Notes: generated by a model from the letters alone, not told the origin. Counted from the stretch's first letter, positions 14,256-22,882 are shown. The stretch: DNA of 37,257 nucleotides from an uncultured Collinsella sp. (GCA_900546455.1 URCS01000018.1:1-37257); one strand, 5' to 3'. Numbers and translations: made by a program.

Positions 14256-14537
14256 CTACACGAGTATACCTATAAGAAGCTGCAGAACCAGCCTCTGCAC
14301 CAACTGCAACGCAATAATCGCAACGACCGGCGAAAAATCGATACCGCCCATCGGCGGGATGAAACGACGGAACAGGTTGAGCCACGGACCGCACACGCTA
14401 TCAAGCACCGCGGCAATATCCTGAAGCAAACCACCCTGCTTCATGGGAATCCACGTCATAAAGCAGTAGACGACAATGAGCGTGGAATAGAAGTTGAACA
14501 GCGTGTTGACCAGCTGGACGATAGTGTAGATGTTGAT
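14256..14537 (-). CDS. yggT: YggT family membrane protein, with no standard start codon
   Basis: A small two-helix membrane protein of the YggT/YlmG family, next to sepF as usual. The protein-like frame reads INIYTIVQLVNTLFNFYSTL for its first membrane helix, then CFMTWIPMKQGG, LNLFRRFIPPMGGIDFSPVV and a second helix IIALQLVQRLVLQLLIGILV. The helix-loop-helix with RFIPPMGG(I/L)DFSP is the family hallmark. Upstream in frame there is no ATG, GTG or TTG back to the sepF stop codon. The only ATG (14459) would delete the first helix. GAGGAG (14549-14544) is followed by ATT (14543) and, 6 nt on, by ATC (14537). I therefore call an AUC start at 14537 giving 93 residues; AUU at 14543 is the alternative. 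A sequencing error is also possible. Confidence 0.8.
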   Translation of the reverse strand: MNIYTIVQLVNTLFNFYSTLIVVYCFMTWIPMKQGGLLQDIAAVLDSVCGPWLNLFRRFIPPMGGIDFSPVVAIIALQLVQRLVLQLLIGILV

Positions 14538-14558
14538 GGGAATCTCCTCGTCTTGTCT

Positions 14559-15281
14559 TTACTTAAGGTAGCCGTCGGCACGAAGCTTCTTGAGATCGGA
14601 ATCTTTGACCTCGCAACCGGCGGGCAGCACCATGAACACGCGGTCGCCCACCTCCTTGACCGTGGCACCCAGACCGCAGGCAAAGCCGTAAGAGAAGTCC
14701 AAGACGCGCTTGGCAACTTCGGTGCGTACGCCCACAAAAATCAGTGCGACAGGCTGCTTGGTGCGAACGCGGCGCACCACGGTCTCCACGTCGTCATAGC
14801 TCTCGGGGCGCAGGACATAGGCCGGCAGCTGCGGCGTGGCGTTGATGATATTGCTCGCATAGGCCGAGGCATCGCTCGGTGCAGGCGCGGGTGCAGCGGC
14901 GGCACGGGCGCGGGTATTCTCGGCGTAGCTCGACGGCGTGTCATAGGCACCAGGACGATAACCGCTCGCAACACTGTCCTGCGAGCGCGAAGGCGGGTTA
15001 TACGTCGTGGCATGGCGGGAGTCATCGCCGACCAGCTGACCGGAGCGCGTATACACGGCAACCGACTCAGCTTCACCGCGGCGCGTCTGGCCAAGCAGGC
15101 CGTTGCTCGGCTCGTCTTGGGTGTAGAAGCCCTCGCCCGAAGCACCACTGTAGCCGTTGCCCTGATAACTATCGTCGTAGCCGTCATCGTAGCCGTAGTC
15201 GTCGTCCTGGCCATAACCCTGGTCGTAACCCTGCTGGCCGCCCAGGTGCATCTTATTTTTAATCTCGTCAAGGAAGCCCAT
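14559..15281 (-). CDS. sepF: Cell division protein SepF
   Basis: A 240-residue SepF, which anchors FtsZ to the membrane and bundles its filaments. The first 12 residues (MGFLDEIKNKMH) form the membrane-targeting amphipathic helix. A low-complexity linker rich in Tyr, Gly, Asp and Gln (about 15-47) and further disordered sequence follow. The conserved SepF domain runs from about residue 150 to the end: YVLRPESYDDVETVVRRVRT, PVALIFVGVRTE, AKRVLDFSYGFACGLGATVKEV, GDRVFMVLPAGCEV. The ATG at 15281 has GAGAGGA 7 nt upstream; an in-frame start 17 codons earlier has no such support. No ftsA is present in the cluster, so SepF is the likely FtsZ anchor. yggT follows in the same frame 21 nt after the stop. 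Confidence 0.95.
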   Translation of the reverse strand: MGFLDEIKNKMHLGGQQGYDQGYGQDDDYGYDDGYDDSYQGNGYSGASGEGFYTQDEPSNGLLGQTRRGEAESVAVYTRSGQLVGDDSRHATTYNPPSRSQDSVASGYRPGAYDTPSSYAENTRARAAAAPAPAPSDASAYASNIINATPQLPAYVLRPESYDDVETVVRRVRTKQPVALIFVGVRTEVAKRVLDFSYGFACGLGATVKEVGDRVFMVLPAGCEVKDSDLKKLRADGYLK

Positions 15282-15341
15282 GGTTGTGTCCTCTCGCGGT
15301 TTAGTGCAGGCGCCCCGATAATCAGTGCGCACTTCAGAGCC

Positions 15342-16079
15342 TTATTTTACTGCAAACTCCGGGCTAAATACTACCCTGCCCAGGCGAACGAGCGTAGAGC
15401 CCTCCTCAAGGGCAGACTCAAAGTCCTCGCTCATACCGCAGGAAAGCTCAGGCAGGTTCAAATCGGGATGCGCCGCCTCCAGCTCATCCCTCAGCTCACG
15501 AAGCCCCGCAAAGGTGCGGCGTGCCACATCCTTATTCCCCCGGGGCGCCATAGTCATAAGCCCCTGTACGCAAATTCCCTCAAGTTCTGCAAGCTCACCC
15601 GCGGCGGCGCGAATCTCATCGGGTGAAAAGCCTCCCTTCGACTCCTCACCACTCACATTGACCTCAATGAGCACACGCTGGGGGCCGACGAGCTCGCCTG
15701 CCTCAATCTTGCGAACAGCACGACTCGAGATCGCCTGCGCCAGATGCAGCGAACCCACCGAGTGAATCAGCTCGGCTGAGCCCAGCACCGCATTGATCTT
15801 ATTGGTCTGCAGGTTGCCGATCATATCGAAGCGCACCTCGGGCAGCTCCGGATGCTCCGCCAGACCCGTGAGCTTGCGAACCAGCTCCTGCGGGCGGTTC
15901 TCGGCAAAATGGCGATACCCCGCCTGGATGGCGGCAACGGTCTCATCGACACCAACGGTCTTGGACACGGCAATGAGGCTCGCGGCGTCGTGGGGACGGC
16001 CCGCGCGATCGAGCGCCGCATAAAAACGTTCCAGAATCTGCTCGCGGCGAGCGCGCATCAAGTCCAAATAGTTATCCAT
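15342..16079 (-). CDS. yggS: PLP homeostasis protein YggS/YlmE (PROSC family)
   Basis: A 245-residue pyridoxal phosphate-binding protein with an alanine racemase-like TIM barrel, involved in vitamin B6 and amino acid balance. The PLP lysine is in LIAVSKTV (Lys40). Family motifs are HFAENRPQEL near 57, DMIGNLQTNKIN near 85, LIEVNVSGEESKGGF near 135, GLMTMAPRG near 173 and the phosphate-binding end LSCGMSEDFESALEEGSTLV then RLGRVVF near 215. The usual FGENYVQE reads FAENRPQE here. The ATG at 16079 has GGAGG 9 nt upstream. It lies after phoU, separated by a GC-rich hairpin, and before sepF, matching ylmE-ylmF order in Firmicutes. Confidence 0.94.
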   Translation of the reverse strand: MDNYLDLMRARREQILERFYAALDRAGRPHDAASLIAVSKTVGVDETVAAIQAGYRHFAENRPQELVRKLTGLAEHPELPEVRFDMIGNLQTNKINAVLGSAELIHSVGSLHLAQAISSRAVRKIEAGELVGPQRVLIEVNVSGEESKGGFSPDEIRAAAGELAELEGICVQGLMTMAPRGNKDVARRTFAGLRELRDELEAAHPDLNLPELSCGMSEDFESALEEGSTLVRLGRVVFSPEFAVK

Positions 16080-16129
16080 TGCCAATCGCCTCCGCTGACA
16101 GCCAAACAAGTAGTCCCATGCTAACGCAA

Positions 16130-16161
16130 GAGCGCGGCCCCGCATGTGCAAGGCCGCGCTC
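16130..16161 (-). terminator. GC-rich hairpin between phoU and yggS
   Basis: GAGCGCGGCC (16161-16152 on the minus strand) pairs perfectly with GGCCGCGCTC (16139-16130) around a 12-nt loop. It is followed by TTGCGTT, which is only a weak T-run. It probably ends or attenuates the pst-phoU transcript. Confidence 0.6.
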
Positions 16162-16198
16162 ACTTAGGTATTTACAATCTTTCGACGAACGGGGTTAC

Positions 16199-17056
16199 TT
16201 ACTCCTCGTCGTCCTCGCCATCGTCCTCATCCTCAAGATGATCGAGCAGGTAGCGAAGACCCTCGCTGACCTCGTTAACGGGCACCTTGGCAACGTAGCG
16301 TGCATCGACGGCGGGCCTCATGATAACACCCTCGCCCGAAGGCACGCGCATGCTCTCGAGCTCATCCTCATCAGTGCAGGCGATATCACCGGCAGTCATA
16401 CGCTGTCCGGTCAACAGGAAGGTCAGACGGCAGGCGGCATCGATGGAAATCGAGGCGATGCGATCGAGATAGCGCGATACCATGATGGCGCGGCGCAGGT
16501 CGTCATAGTTGCTGTCGTCGTCCATAAAATCGCCCGTGTCCATGCGGTTAAAGGTGCGGAAGAACTTCTCGTAGGCGGCGTGCACTGGCTCGTCCTCGAC
16601 GGCCAAGTTGCAGATGATGGACATGTCGTTGGTGACGAGCGCAGAAAGCGAAGAGCCCAGCACCTGGTAGACGGCCTCAGCCTCGGCCTCGACCGTGCCG
16701 ACAAGCTCCTTGGGCAGCGAGATGTCGGCCTTGATCATATGACGCGTGGCGCGGCAAATCTGGCGAACCTTATCGGTCATGCGCTGCAGGTTAAAGTCGA
16801 CGTAGATGATCGTCTGCAGCAAGCGGAAGTCGGAGGCGACCGGTGACTGCGTGGCAATCAGGTTGTAGCAGACGGCCTCCAGGTTGGCGCAGCGTGCGTC
16901 AATCGAAAGCGTGCGCTTCTTGGTCTTGGTGGCGAGCTTGCGGTCGTCGGTCACATAGGCCTTCACGGCATCGTGGAGGGCCAGATCGACGGCCTCGTAG
17001 ATGCTCAGCATCTCGTGACGGGCCTCGATGAGCTGACGGGAAAACAGTTTGCGCAT
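16199..17056 (-). CDS. phoU: Phosphate-specific transport regulator PhoU
   Basis: A 285-residue PhoU, the cytoplasmic helical protein that links PstSCAB activity to phosphate signalling. Its two three-helix bundles are recognisable: MRKLFSRQLIEARHEMLSIYEAV, then RTLSIDARCANLEAVCYNLIA near 48, TQSPVASDFRLLQTIIYVDFNLQRMTDKV near 68-97, and in the second half a YDDLRRAIMVSRYLDRIASISID stretch near 183. A C-terminal extension of about 60 residues ends in a strongly acidic tail (HLEDEDDGEDDEE), longer than the usual 220-240 residue PhoU. The ATG at 17056 has GGAGTGA upstream. It is the last gene of the pst operon, 92 nt after pstB. Confidence 0.93.
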   Translation of the reverse strand: MRKLFSRQLIEARHEMLSIYEAVDLALHDAVKAYVTDDRKLATKTKKRTLSIDARCANLEAVCYNLIATQSPVASDFRLLQTIIYVDFNLQRMTDKVRQICRATRHMIKADISLPKELVGTVEAEAEAVYQVLGSSLSALVTNDMSIICNLAVEDEPVHAAYEKFFRTFNRMDTGDFMDDDSNYDDLRRAIMVSRYLDRIASISIDAACRLTFLLTGQRMTAGDIACTDEDELESMRVPSGEGVIMRPAVDARYVAKVPVNEVSEGLRYLLDHLEDEDDGEDDEE

Positions 17057-17148
17057 GGTTCACTCCAATCAGTTGGGTGCGGTCATGCCGCCCGCACAGT
17101 GAATACGCACCGGACCAGATCCGATCGGCTTGGGACTAGTCGCACCGA

Positions 17149-17952
<804 letters not shown>

Positions 17953-17964
17953 GGGACTCCTTAA

Positions 17965-18870
17965 CTAGCGACGCTTGCGCGACAGGAAGCGCGCAAACAG
18001 GTTGAAGGTCAGAATGATCACCATCAGCAAGAGCGCGGTGCCGTAGGCTGCGTTCATGTTGATGCCGTCGTTGGCAAGCAGATACAGGTGAACCGTCATG
18101 GGGCGGCCGGAATCGAGCGGCGAAATAGGTAGATTGATGGCCTGCCCCATGGTATAGAGCACCACCGCGGTCTCGCCAATGGCACGGCCGATGGCGAGAA
18201 CGATGCCCGTGGCAATACGGCCAAAGGCAGAAGGAAGCACGATCTTGGAGACAACCTGCCACTTGGTGGCGCCCAGGCCATATGCGCCCCAGCGGATATA
18301 GCGCGGAACGGCGCGAATGGCCTCTTCGGTGGTACGCATGACGATGGGAAGCATCAAGAGCGCGAGTGCCAGGGCGGCCGAGACCATCGAAAGGCCCAGG
18401 CCCATGGCCTCGACAAACAAGGCGTAGCCAAACAGGCCCATAACGATGGAGGGCACCGAGGCCAAAGCGTCAGCAGCGTAGCGAATGAGCTCGACGACCT
18501 TGCCCTGCTTGGCGTACTCGGCCAGATAGACGGCTGCCAGCACAGCGATCGGCGTGCAGATAAGCATGGCGAGCGCCGTCACGTAGACGGTCGAGACGAT
18601 CGTGGGCCAAATTCCGCCCTCGGCGTTGACGCCCTGGGGCCAACCGAAGATAAAGTCGAGCGAGATGTGTGGCAGGCCGTTGATGACCACGTAGGCGATG
18701 ATAGCGACCAGCACCAGCGTGGTGATGTAGGCAGCGGCACGAAACACGCAAAGCATGATCTTGTTGGACAGGTCCTTGTTGATGCGGCCCTTCTTGCCGT
18801 GGGAAAGGGCACGCTTGATGCGCTCGCGCGACGAGGTCGTATCGACCGTCGTGTCAACGGAATCGGACAT
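17965..18870 (-). CDS. pstA: Phosphate ABC transporter permease PstA
   Basis: A 301-residue membrane permease with a charged N-terminal cytoplasmic stretch of about 40 residues and six membrane segments starting at about 43. The cytoplasmic coupling loop EAIRAVPRYIRWGAYGLGAT near 189-208 followed by KWQVVSKIVLPSAFGRI is the ABC permease EAA motif, and AIGRAIGETAVVLYTMG near 227 is a PstA/PstC hallmark. The ATG at 18870 has GAGGGGG upstream and starts 3 nt after the pstC stop. It forms the channel together with PstC. Confidence 0.96.
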   Translation of the reverse strand: MSDSVDTTVDTTSSRERIKRALSHGKKGRINKDLSNKIMLCVFRAAAYITTLVLVAIIAYVVINGLPHISLDFIFGWPQGVNAEGGIWPTIVSTVYVTALAMLICTPIAVLAAVYLAEYAKQGKVVELIRYAADALASVPSIVMGLFGYALFVEAMGLGLSMVSAALALALLMLPIVMRTTEEAIRAVPRYIRWGAYGLGATKWQVVSKIVLPSAFGRIATGIVLAIGRAIGETAVVLYTMGQAINLPISPLDSGRPMTVHLYLLANDGINMNAAYGTALLLMVIILTFNLFARFLSRKRR

Positions 18871-18873
18871 AGC

Positions 18874-19800
18874 CTACCCCCTCTTCTTCTTGGAAATCAG
18901 ACGGACGATGCCCACCAGCGTGGCGGAGATGATAAACAGGACCACGCCCATGCCGAACAGCGCCGAGCGATGCAGACCCGAGGAATAGCTCATGTCGAGC
19001 GCGATCTGGCTCGTGAGCGTCGAGATAGGGCTCGCAATGCTGTCGGGAATAACCGGGGCGTTACCTACGACCATGAGCACGGCCATGGTCTCGCCGATGG
19101 CACGGCCCATACCCAGCACGATGGCATCAACGATACCCAGCTTCGCGGCAGGTAGCACGACCTTATAGATGGTCTGCCACTTGGTGGCGCCCATGGCATA
19201 CGATGCCTCGCGAATGCCCATGGGAATGGAATTGAGAGCATCGATGGTGAGCGTGGTGATGGTAGGGACGATCATGATGGCGAGCACAAACCACGCCGTC
19301 AGCGCACCAAAACCAAGGCCGCCGGTCAGTTGTGCGATAAACGGGCGGATGATGATCATGCCAAAGAAACCATAGATGATAGAAGGGATGCCGGCCAACA
19401 GGTCAACGGCGGGGCTGATGAGCTTGCGCACGCGCTTGCTGGCAATCTCGACCAGGTAAACGGCCGTACCCACGCCCAGCGGCACGCCCATGGCGAGCGC
19501 ACCGACGGTCACCAGACCCGAGCCGGCAAGCAGCGACAAGATGCCGTAGTGGCCCTCGGAAGGCGCCCACGTAAAGCTAAAGAAGTCCGCCAGACCGATG
19601 TCGGTAAAGACGGGCAGCGCCGAGTACGTGGTAAAGACAAAAATCAGGATGACGGTAACGACCGCCAAGAACGCGCAGGCAAAGAAGATCCACTGCAGCG
19701 CCTTCTCCTTGATATAGGTACTGCGCGATACGAGCGCCAGCTCGCGCTTCTTGGGCGTCTGAACATTCTGCTCAGTCTGGGAGTTTTCCTGTGCTTCCAT
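18874..19800 (-). CDS. pstC: Phosphate ABC transporter permease PstC
   Basis: A 308-residue permease with a polar N-terminus and six membrane segments from about residue 36. Motifs include LLAGIPSIIYGFFGM near 135, the EAA loop region NSIPMGIREASYAMGATKWQ near 187, and MGRAIGETMAVLMVVGN near 230. The ATG at 19800 is chosen because AAGGGGA lies 9 nt upstream; a GTG 9 nt earlier abuts that site. The start lies 1 nt after the pstS stop, indicating coupled translation. It pairs with PstA to form the phosphate channel. Confidence 0.96.
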   Translation of the reverse strand: MEAQENSQTEQNVQTPKKRELALVSRSTYIKEKALQWIFFACAFLAVVTVILIFVFTTYSALPVFTDIGLADFFSFTWAPSEGHYGILSLLAGSGLVTVGALAMGVPLGVGTAVYLVEIASKRVRKLISPAVDLLAGIPSIIYGFFGMIIIRPFIAQLTGGLGFGALTAWFVLAIMIVPTITTLTIDALNSIPMGIREASYAMGATKWQTIYKVVLPAAKLGIVDAIVLGMGRAIGETMAVLMVVGNAPVIPDSIASPISTLTSQIALDMSYSSGLHRSALFGMGVVLFIISATLVGIVRLISKKKRG

Positions 19801-19801
19801 G

Positions 19802-20638
19802 CTACTCACTCCCCTTCTCGTCGTTGGTGACGGGAATAAAGCCCGCCTCGCGAATCTGCTTGTCCATCTTTTCGGACGTCACATAGTCGATGTAATCCTG
19901 CGCCTGCTGCGAAGGCGCACCCTTCACAAAGAAGTAAAGGTCGCGCGAGATGGGATAACCGCCACTCGCGACCGTCTTCTCGGACGCCTCAACATGATTG
20001 ACCGAGACGGCCTTGACCGAGGTCTTGGCGTTGAGGCTATCGACGAAGCCCAGCGAAATGTAGCCGATGGCCCCACGCGAACGAGATACCACGTCGCGCA
20101 CCTGGCCCGTACCCGAAAGAACAGCCGAGCGGCGATCGAACGGCGTGCCATCCATCACGATGGTACGGAAGGCCTCGCGCGTACCGGACGCCTCGTCTCG
20201 GTTGATGACCTGAATCCTCAGGTCCTCGCCACCGACCTCTTTCCAATTGGTAATCTTGCCGGCGTAGATATCGCGGAGCTGCTCGGTCGAGAGGTTATCG
20301 ACCGGGTTATCGTCGTTCACGATGACCGCGATACCGTCGTGGGCAATTACGATGGGGGTCAGGCCCAGATCCTGTTCGTCGGCATTGAGCCCACGGGAGG
20401 AGCTGGCGATATCGGCCGTGCCGGCGCTGACGGCCTCGATGCCAGCGGAAGAACCCAAACCGGAAACGAGCACGTCGATGCCGGTCTCCTCCTTAAAGCC
20501 CTCGGCCGCAATCTCGGCGATAGGAAGGCAGGTCGTGGAGCCAGCGACGGTAATGGAAGAGGTAGGAGATCCCGAAGAACAGGCACACAGCGTAAGTGTA
20601 AGCACAGCGGCGCTCAGGACCGATACGATCTTTCTCAT
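19802..20638 (-). CDS. pstS: Phosphate-binding lipoprotein PstS
   Basis: A 278-residue substrate-binding protein that captures phosphate outside the cell for PstCAB. The N-terminus is a lipoprotein signal: MRKIVSVLSAAVLTLTLCAC, with Cys20 as lipid anchor. The mature part begins with TVAGSTTCLPIAEIAAEGF (phosphate-binding GST loop, near 30-48). It continues with DIASSSRGLNADEQ near 76, IVNDDNPVDNLS near 105 and NRDEASGTREAF near 146-157, the second phosphate-binding loop. The ATG at 20638 overlaps the pgeF stop as ATGA and has no clear ribosome site of its own, so its translation probably depends on pgeF. Confidence 0.96.
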   Translation of the reverse strand: MRKIVSVLSAAVLTLTLCACSSGSPTSSITVAGSTTCLPIAEIAAEGFKEETGIDVLVSGLGSSAGIEAVSAGTADIASSSRGLNADEQDLGLTPIVIAHDGIAVIVNDDNPVDNLSTEQLRDIYAGKITNWKEVGGEDLRIQVINRDEASGTREAFRTIVMDGTPFDRRSAVLSGTGQVRDVVSRSRGAIGYISLGFVDSLNAKTSVKAVSVNHVEASEKTVASGGYPISRDLYFFVKGAPSQQAQDYIDYVTSEKMDKQIREAGFIPVTNDEKGSE

Positions 20639-21435
20639 AGCATCACGCCGATCGCAGCATGGCGCCCACAGGTGCCGTCCTCGTTACGGTAGGAATAAAA
20701 GCGGTCGTTCTGACGCACGGTCGAAAGCTGGGTATCCACGATATCATCCGCGTCGACACCGACATCTACCAGCGCCTCGCGAATGGCAGCGGAAAGATCG
20801 AGCATGCGAGAGGTACTCGCATCGATGCAAGAGAACTCGGCGGCAAAGCGATCCATGAGTTCCTGGGATACCTCATATTCGTCACCCAAGATATGGGGGC
20901 CGATATAGGCGGAAACGTCGCCCGCATCGCAGCCGGCAGCATCGCAAAGCGCCTGGCACGCCTTGGCAGAAATACGTGCAATCGTGCCCTTCCAACCGGA
21001 GTGCACCACGGCAAATCCGCCAGGGGCCACCAGCACCACGGGAACGCAGTCGGCAAAGCAGAGCAGCACGGGCACGTTATGCGCCGTACAGACGATGGCA
21101 TCGCAGCCCGCGGCAATCTGCTCGCGGACGTCCTCAAGGTCATCGGCGCCATTCGAGGTCACCGCAACGATATGGTCACCATGGACCTGATTGGGAACGA
21201 GCAGGTTGTGCTCGCACTCCGCGGCACCCATAGCCTCGAGTGCGCGGCGACGATTTTCTTGAACAGCAAAGGGATCATCGCCAACATGCGAGCCCAAGTT
21301 GAGTGAGGAGTACGCATCTTCGGAAACGCCACCGGCGCGCTCGGTGAAGGCAAAGCGAACATCGGATGTCGCGCCCTCCACCAACGTAACTCCATCATGG
21401 TCGACACGCGAAACTTTGTCCGCACGTGCTGCCAT
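20635..21435 (-). CDS. pgeF: Purine nucleoside phosphorylase/laccase-domain protein PgeF (YfiH/YlmD)
   Basis: A 266-residue multicopper polyphenol oxidase-like (YfiH/DUF152) protein. Members act as purine nucleoside phosphorylase/adenosine deaminase, and E. coli PgeF also corrects misincorporated L-Ser in peptidoglycan precursors. Metal-site motifs are NQVHGD near residue 82, CFADCVPVVL near 126 and VVHSGWKGT near 143-151. SLNLGSHVGDD near 45 and SAYIGPHILGDEYEV near 175 also fit. The ATG at 21435 has AGGAGG 7 nt upstream, so seven earlier in-frame codons are excluded. In many Gram-positive bacteria this gene (ylmD) sits between ftsZ and yggS. Here it leads directly into pstS with a 4-nt overlap. 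Confidence 0.93.
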   Translation of the reverse strand: MAARADKVSRVDHDGVTLVEGATSDVRFAFTERAGGVSEDAYSSLNLGSHVGDDPFAVQENRRRALEAMGAAECEHNLLVPNQVHGDHIVAVTSNGADDLEDVREQIAAGCDAIVCTAHNVPVLLCFADCVPVVLVAPGGFAVVHSGWKGTIARISAKACQALCDAAGCDAGDVSAYIGPHILGDEYEVSQELMDRFAAEFSCIDASTSRMLDLSAAIREALVDVGVDADDIVDTQLSTVRQNDRFYSYRNEDGTCGRHAAIGVML

Positions 21436-21487
21436 ACTAAAGCCTCCTAATAACACAAGTACCGCGGCATCGCCGCTACAGCCCGCG

Positions 21488-21493
21488 TTTATA
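21488..21493 (-). promoter_or_regulatory. Candidate -10 box for the pgeF-pst transcript
   Basis: TATAAA on the minus strand has TTTTAG 16 bp upstream as a poor -35. This is 53 bp upstream of the pgeF ATG. An alternative -10 around GGTATC (about 21518-21523) lies closer to the putative Pho box. Confidence 0.4.
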
Positions 21494-21540
21494 CGGCTGT
21501 CATACTTCTCTAAAAGGATACCTGCTGCGCTGGAGGCAAT

Positions 21541-21557
21541 CGTAAAGGGAACGTAAA
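21541..21557 (-). promoter_or_regulatory. Putative Pho box: TTTACG direct repeat with 11-bp period
   Basis: On the minus strand TTTACG (21557-21552) is repeated exactly after 5 bp (TTCCC) as TTTACG (21546-21541). PhoP/PhoB-type response regulators of Gram-positive bacteria bind direct repeats of TTAACA-like hexamers with 11-bp spacing. The position between the ftsZ terminator and pgeF-pstS fits phosphate-responsive control. This assignment is an inference. Confidence 0.5.
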
Positions 21558-21590
21558 GAGATTGGAGGTTCTAGTTTACAAAGTCGAAAT

Positions 21591-21619
21591 AAAAAGGGCG
21601 CGTCCATACGGACACGCCC
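21591..21619 (-). terminator. Rho-independent terminator after ftsZ
   Basis: On the minus strand GGGCGTGTCC (21619-21610) pairs with GGACGCGCCC (21605-21596) around GTAT, with one G-U pair, followed by TTTTT (21595-21591). It separates the division cluster transcript from pgeF-pst. Confidence 0.92.
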
Positions 21620-21645
21620 CTGTGCACAACAATGCAAAGAACGAC

Positions 21646-22800
21646 TTAGAAGCTACCGCGCTTCAGGAAGTCGGGAAGCTCGAACTGATCGTTGCCGAAG
21701 TTAGGAAGCTCGGTGCCACCGACGTTGCGGGTCGGAGCGGCCTGAGCCGGGCTGGTGGCCGGAGCGGTGCGCTGCGGCTCAGCGGAGGCAGCGGCCTTGC
21801 TCTGAGACTGCTGAGCAGCAAAGAGCTCGTCCTGACGGTTAACGTTGGAGTCGGAGAAGCCCGTAGCGATGACGGTGATACGCACCTGATCGCCCAGGGA
21901 CTCGTCGACAACGGTACCGAAGATGATGTTGGCCTCGGGGTCGACGGCGTTGGCGACAACGTCGGCGGCGTCGCTGATCTCCTGGATGCCCAGGTCCTTG
22001 GAACCGGCGATGGAGAGCAGCACGCGCGTGGCGCCATCGATGGAGCTCTCGAGCAGCGGGCTGGAGATGGCCTGCTGGGCAGCGTCGACGGCACGGGTAT
22101 CCCCAGAAGAGGTACCGATACCCATCATGGCGGTACCGGCCTGCTTCATGATGGTCTTAACATCGGCGAAGTCCAGGTTGATGATACCGGGGACGGTGAT
22201 GAGGTCGGTGATGCCCTGGGTGCCCTGGGAAAGGACGCCATCGGCAATCGCGAAGGCCTCGAGCATGGTGGTCTTCTTCTCGGCGATGTCGAGCAGCTTA
22301 TCGTTAGGGATGACGATCATGGTGTCGACGCAATCGGAGAGGGTCTTAATGCCCTCCTCGGCGCTCTTCTTGCGCTTGCGGCCCTCGAAGGTGAAGGGCT
22401 TGGTCACGACGGCGACGGTCAGCGCACCGACCTCGTTCATCGCGATATCGGCAACGATGGGAGCAGCGCCGGTACCGGTGCCACCGCCCTCGCCGCAGGT
22501 GATGAACACCATGTCGGCGCCAGCGAGCGCCTCGGCAATGTCGTCGCGGGACTCATCGGCAGCCTTGCGGCCAACCTCGGGGTTGGCGCCGGCGCCCAGG
22601 CCGCGGGTAAGGTCGGTGCCGATGTGCACCTTGATATCGGCATCAGAGATCGCGAGTGCCTGAGCATCGGTGTTGATGGCAACAAACTCGACGCCGCGGA
22701 TGCCCTCTTCGATCATTCGATTGACCGCGTTGGTACCGCCGCCGCCGACGCCGACCACCTTAATGACGGCAAGGTAGTTGTTGATCTCTGTCTCGTGCAT
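21646..22800 (-). CDS. ftsZ: Cell division GTPase FtsZ
   Basis: A 384-residue tubulin-like GTPase that forms the Z ring. Nucleotide-binding motifs are VVGVGGGGTNAVNRM near residue 14-28, NTDAQAL near 42 and the tubulin signature GGGTGTGAAP near 102-111. The catalytic T7 loop is INLDFADVKTIM near 203-214. After the globular part (about 316) comes a Gln/Ala/Pro-rich linker, ending in the conserved C-terminal peptide FELPDFLKRGSF, which binds SepF in actinobacteria. The ATG at 22800 has GGAGG 7 nt upstream; ten in-frame codons before it are not used. A 199-bp gap with a possible own promoter separates it from ftsQ. Confidence 0.98.
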   Translation of the reverse strand: MHETEINNYLAVIKVVGVGGGGTNAVNRMIEEGIRGVEFVAINTDAQALAISDADIKVHIGTDLTRGLGAGANPEVGRKAADESRDDIAEALAGADMVFITCGEGGGTGTGAAPIVADIAMNEVGALTVAVVTKPFTFEGRKRKKSAEEGIKTLSDCVDTMIVIPNDKLLDIAEKKTTMLEAFAIADGVLSQGTQGITDLITVPGIINLDFADVKTIMKQAGTAMMGIGTSSGDTRAVDAAQQAISSPLLESSIDGATRVLLSIAGSKDLGIQEISDAADVVANAVDPEANIIFGTVVDESLGDQVRITVIATGFSDSNVNRQDELFAAQQSQSKAAASAEPQRTAPATSPAQAAPTRNVGGTELPNFGNDQFELPDFLKRGSF

Positions 22801-22853
22801 GTCGGTCCTCCGAACAAAGGTTATAGCCATAGCATGGGTCGACCCCTGCGCAC

Positions 22854-22882
22854 ATTAACCTTCAGGTTGAAAGTAAATGCAA
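22854..22882 (-). promoter_or_regulatory. Candidate ftsZ promoter with internal palindrome
   Basis: On the minus strand TTGCAT (22882-22877) and GTTAAT (22859-22854) are separated by 17 bp. AACCT-GA-AGGTT (22868-22857), a perfect 12-nt palindrome, overlaps the -10 side of the spacer and could be an operator. The intergenic gap 22801-22999 shows no coding frame with a ribosome site; it also holds GGGTCGACCC (about 22836-22845) and GTCAA-ATAA-TTGAC (22922-22935). Confidence 0.5.

Noticed and set aside
14256..14459. 67-residue yggT starting at the first ATG (14459)
   Set aside because: It would remove the first membrane helix of a two-helix family and has no ribosome site, whereas GAGGAG lies before the longer frame.
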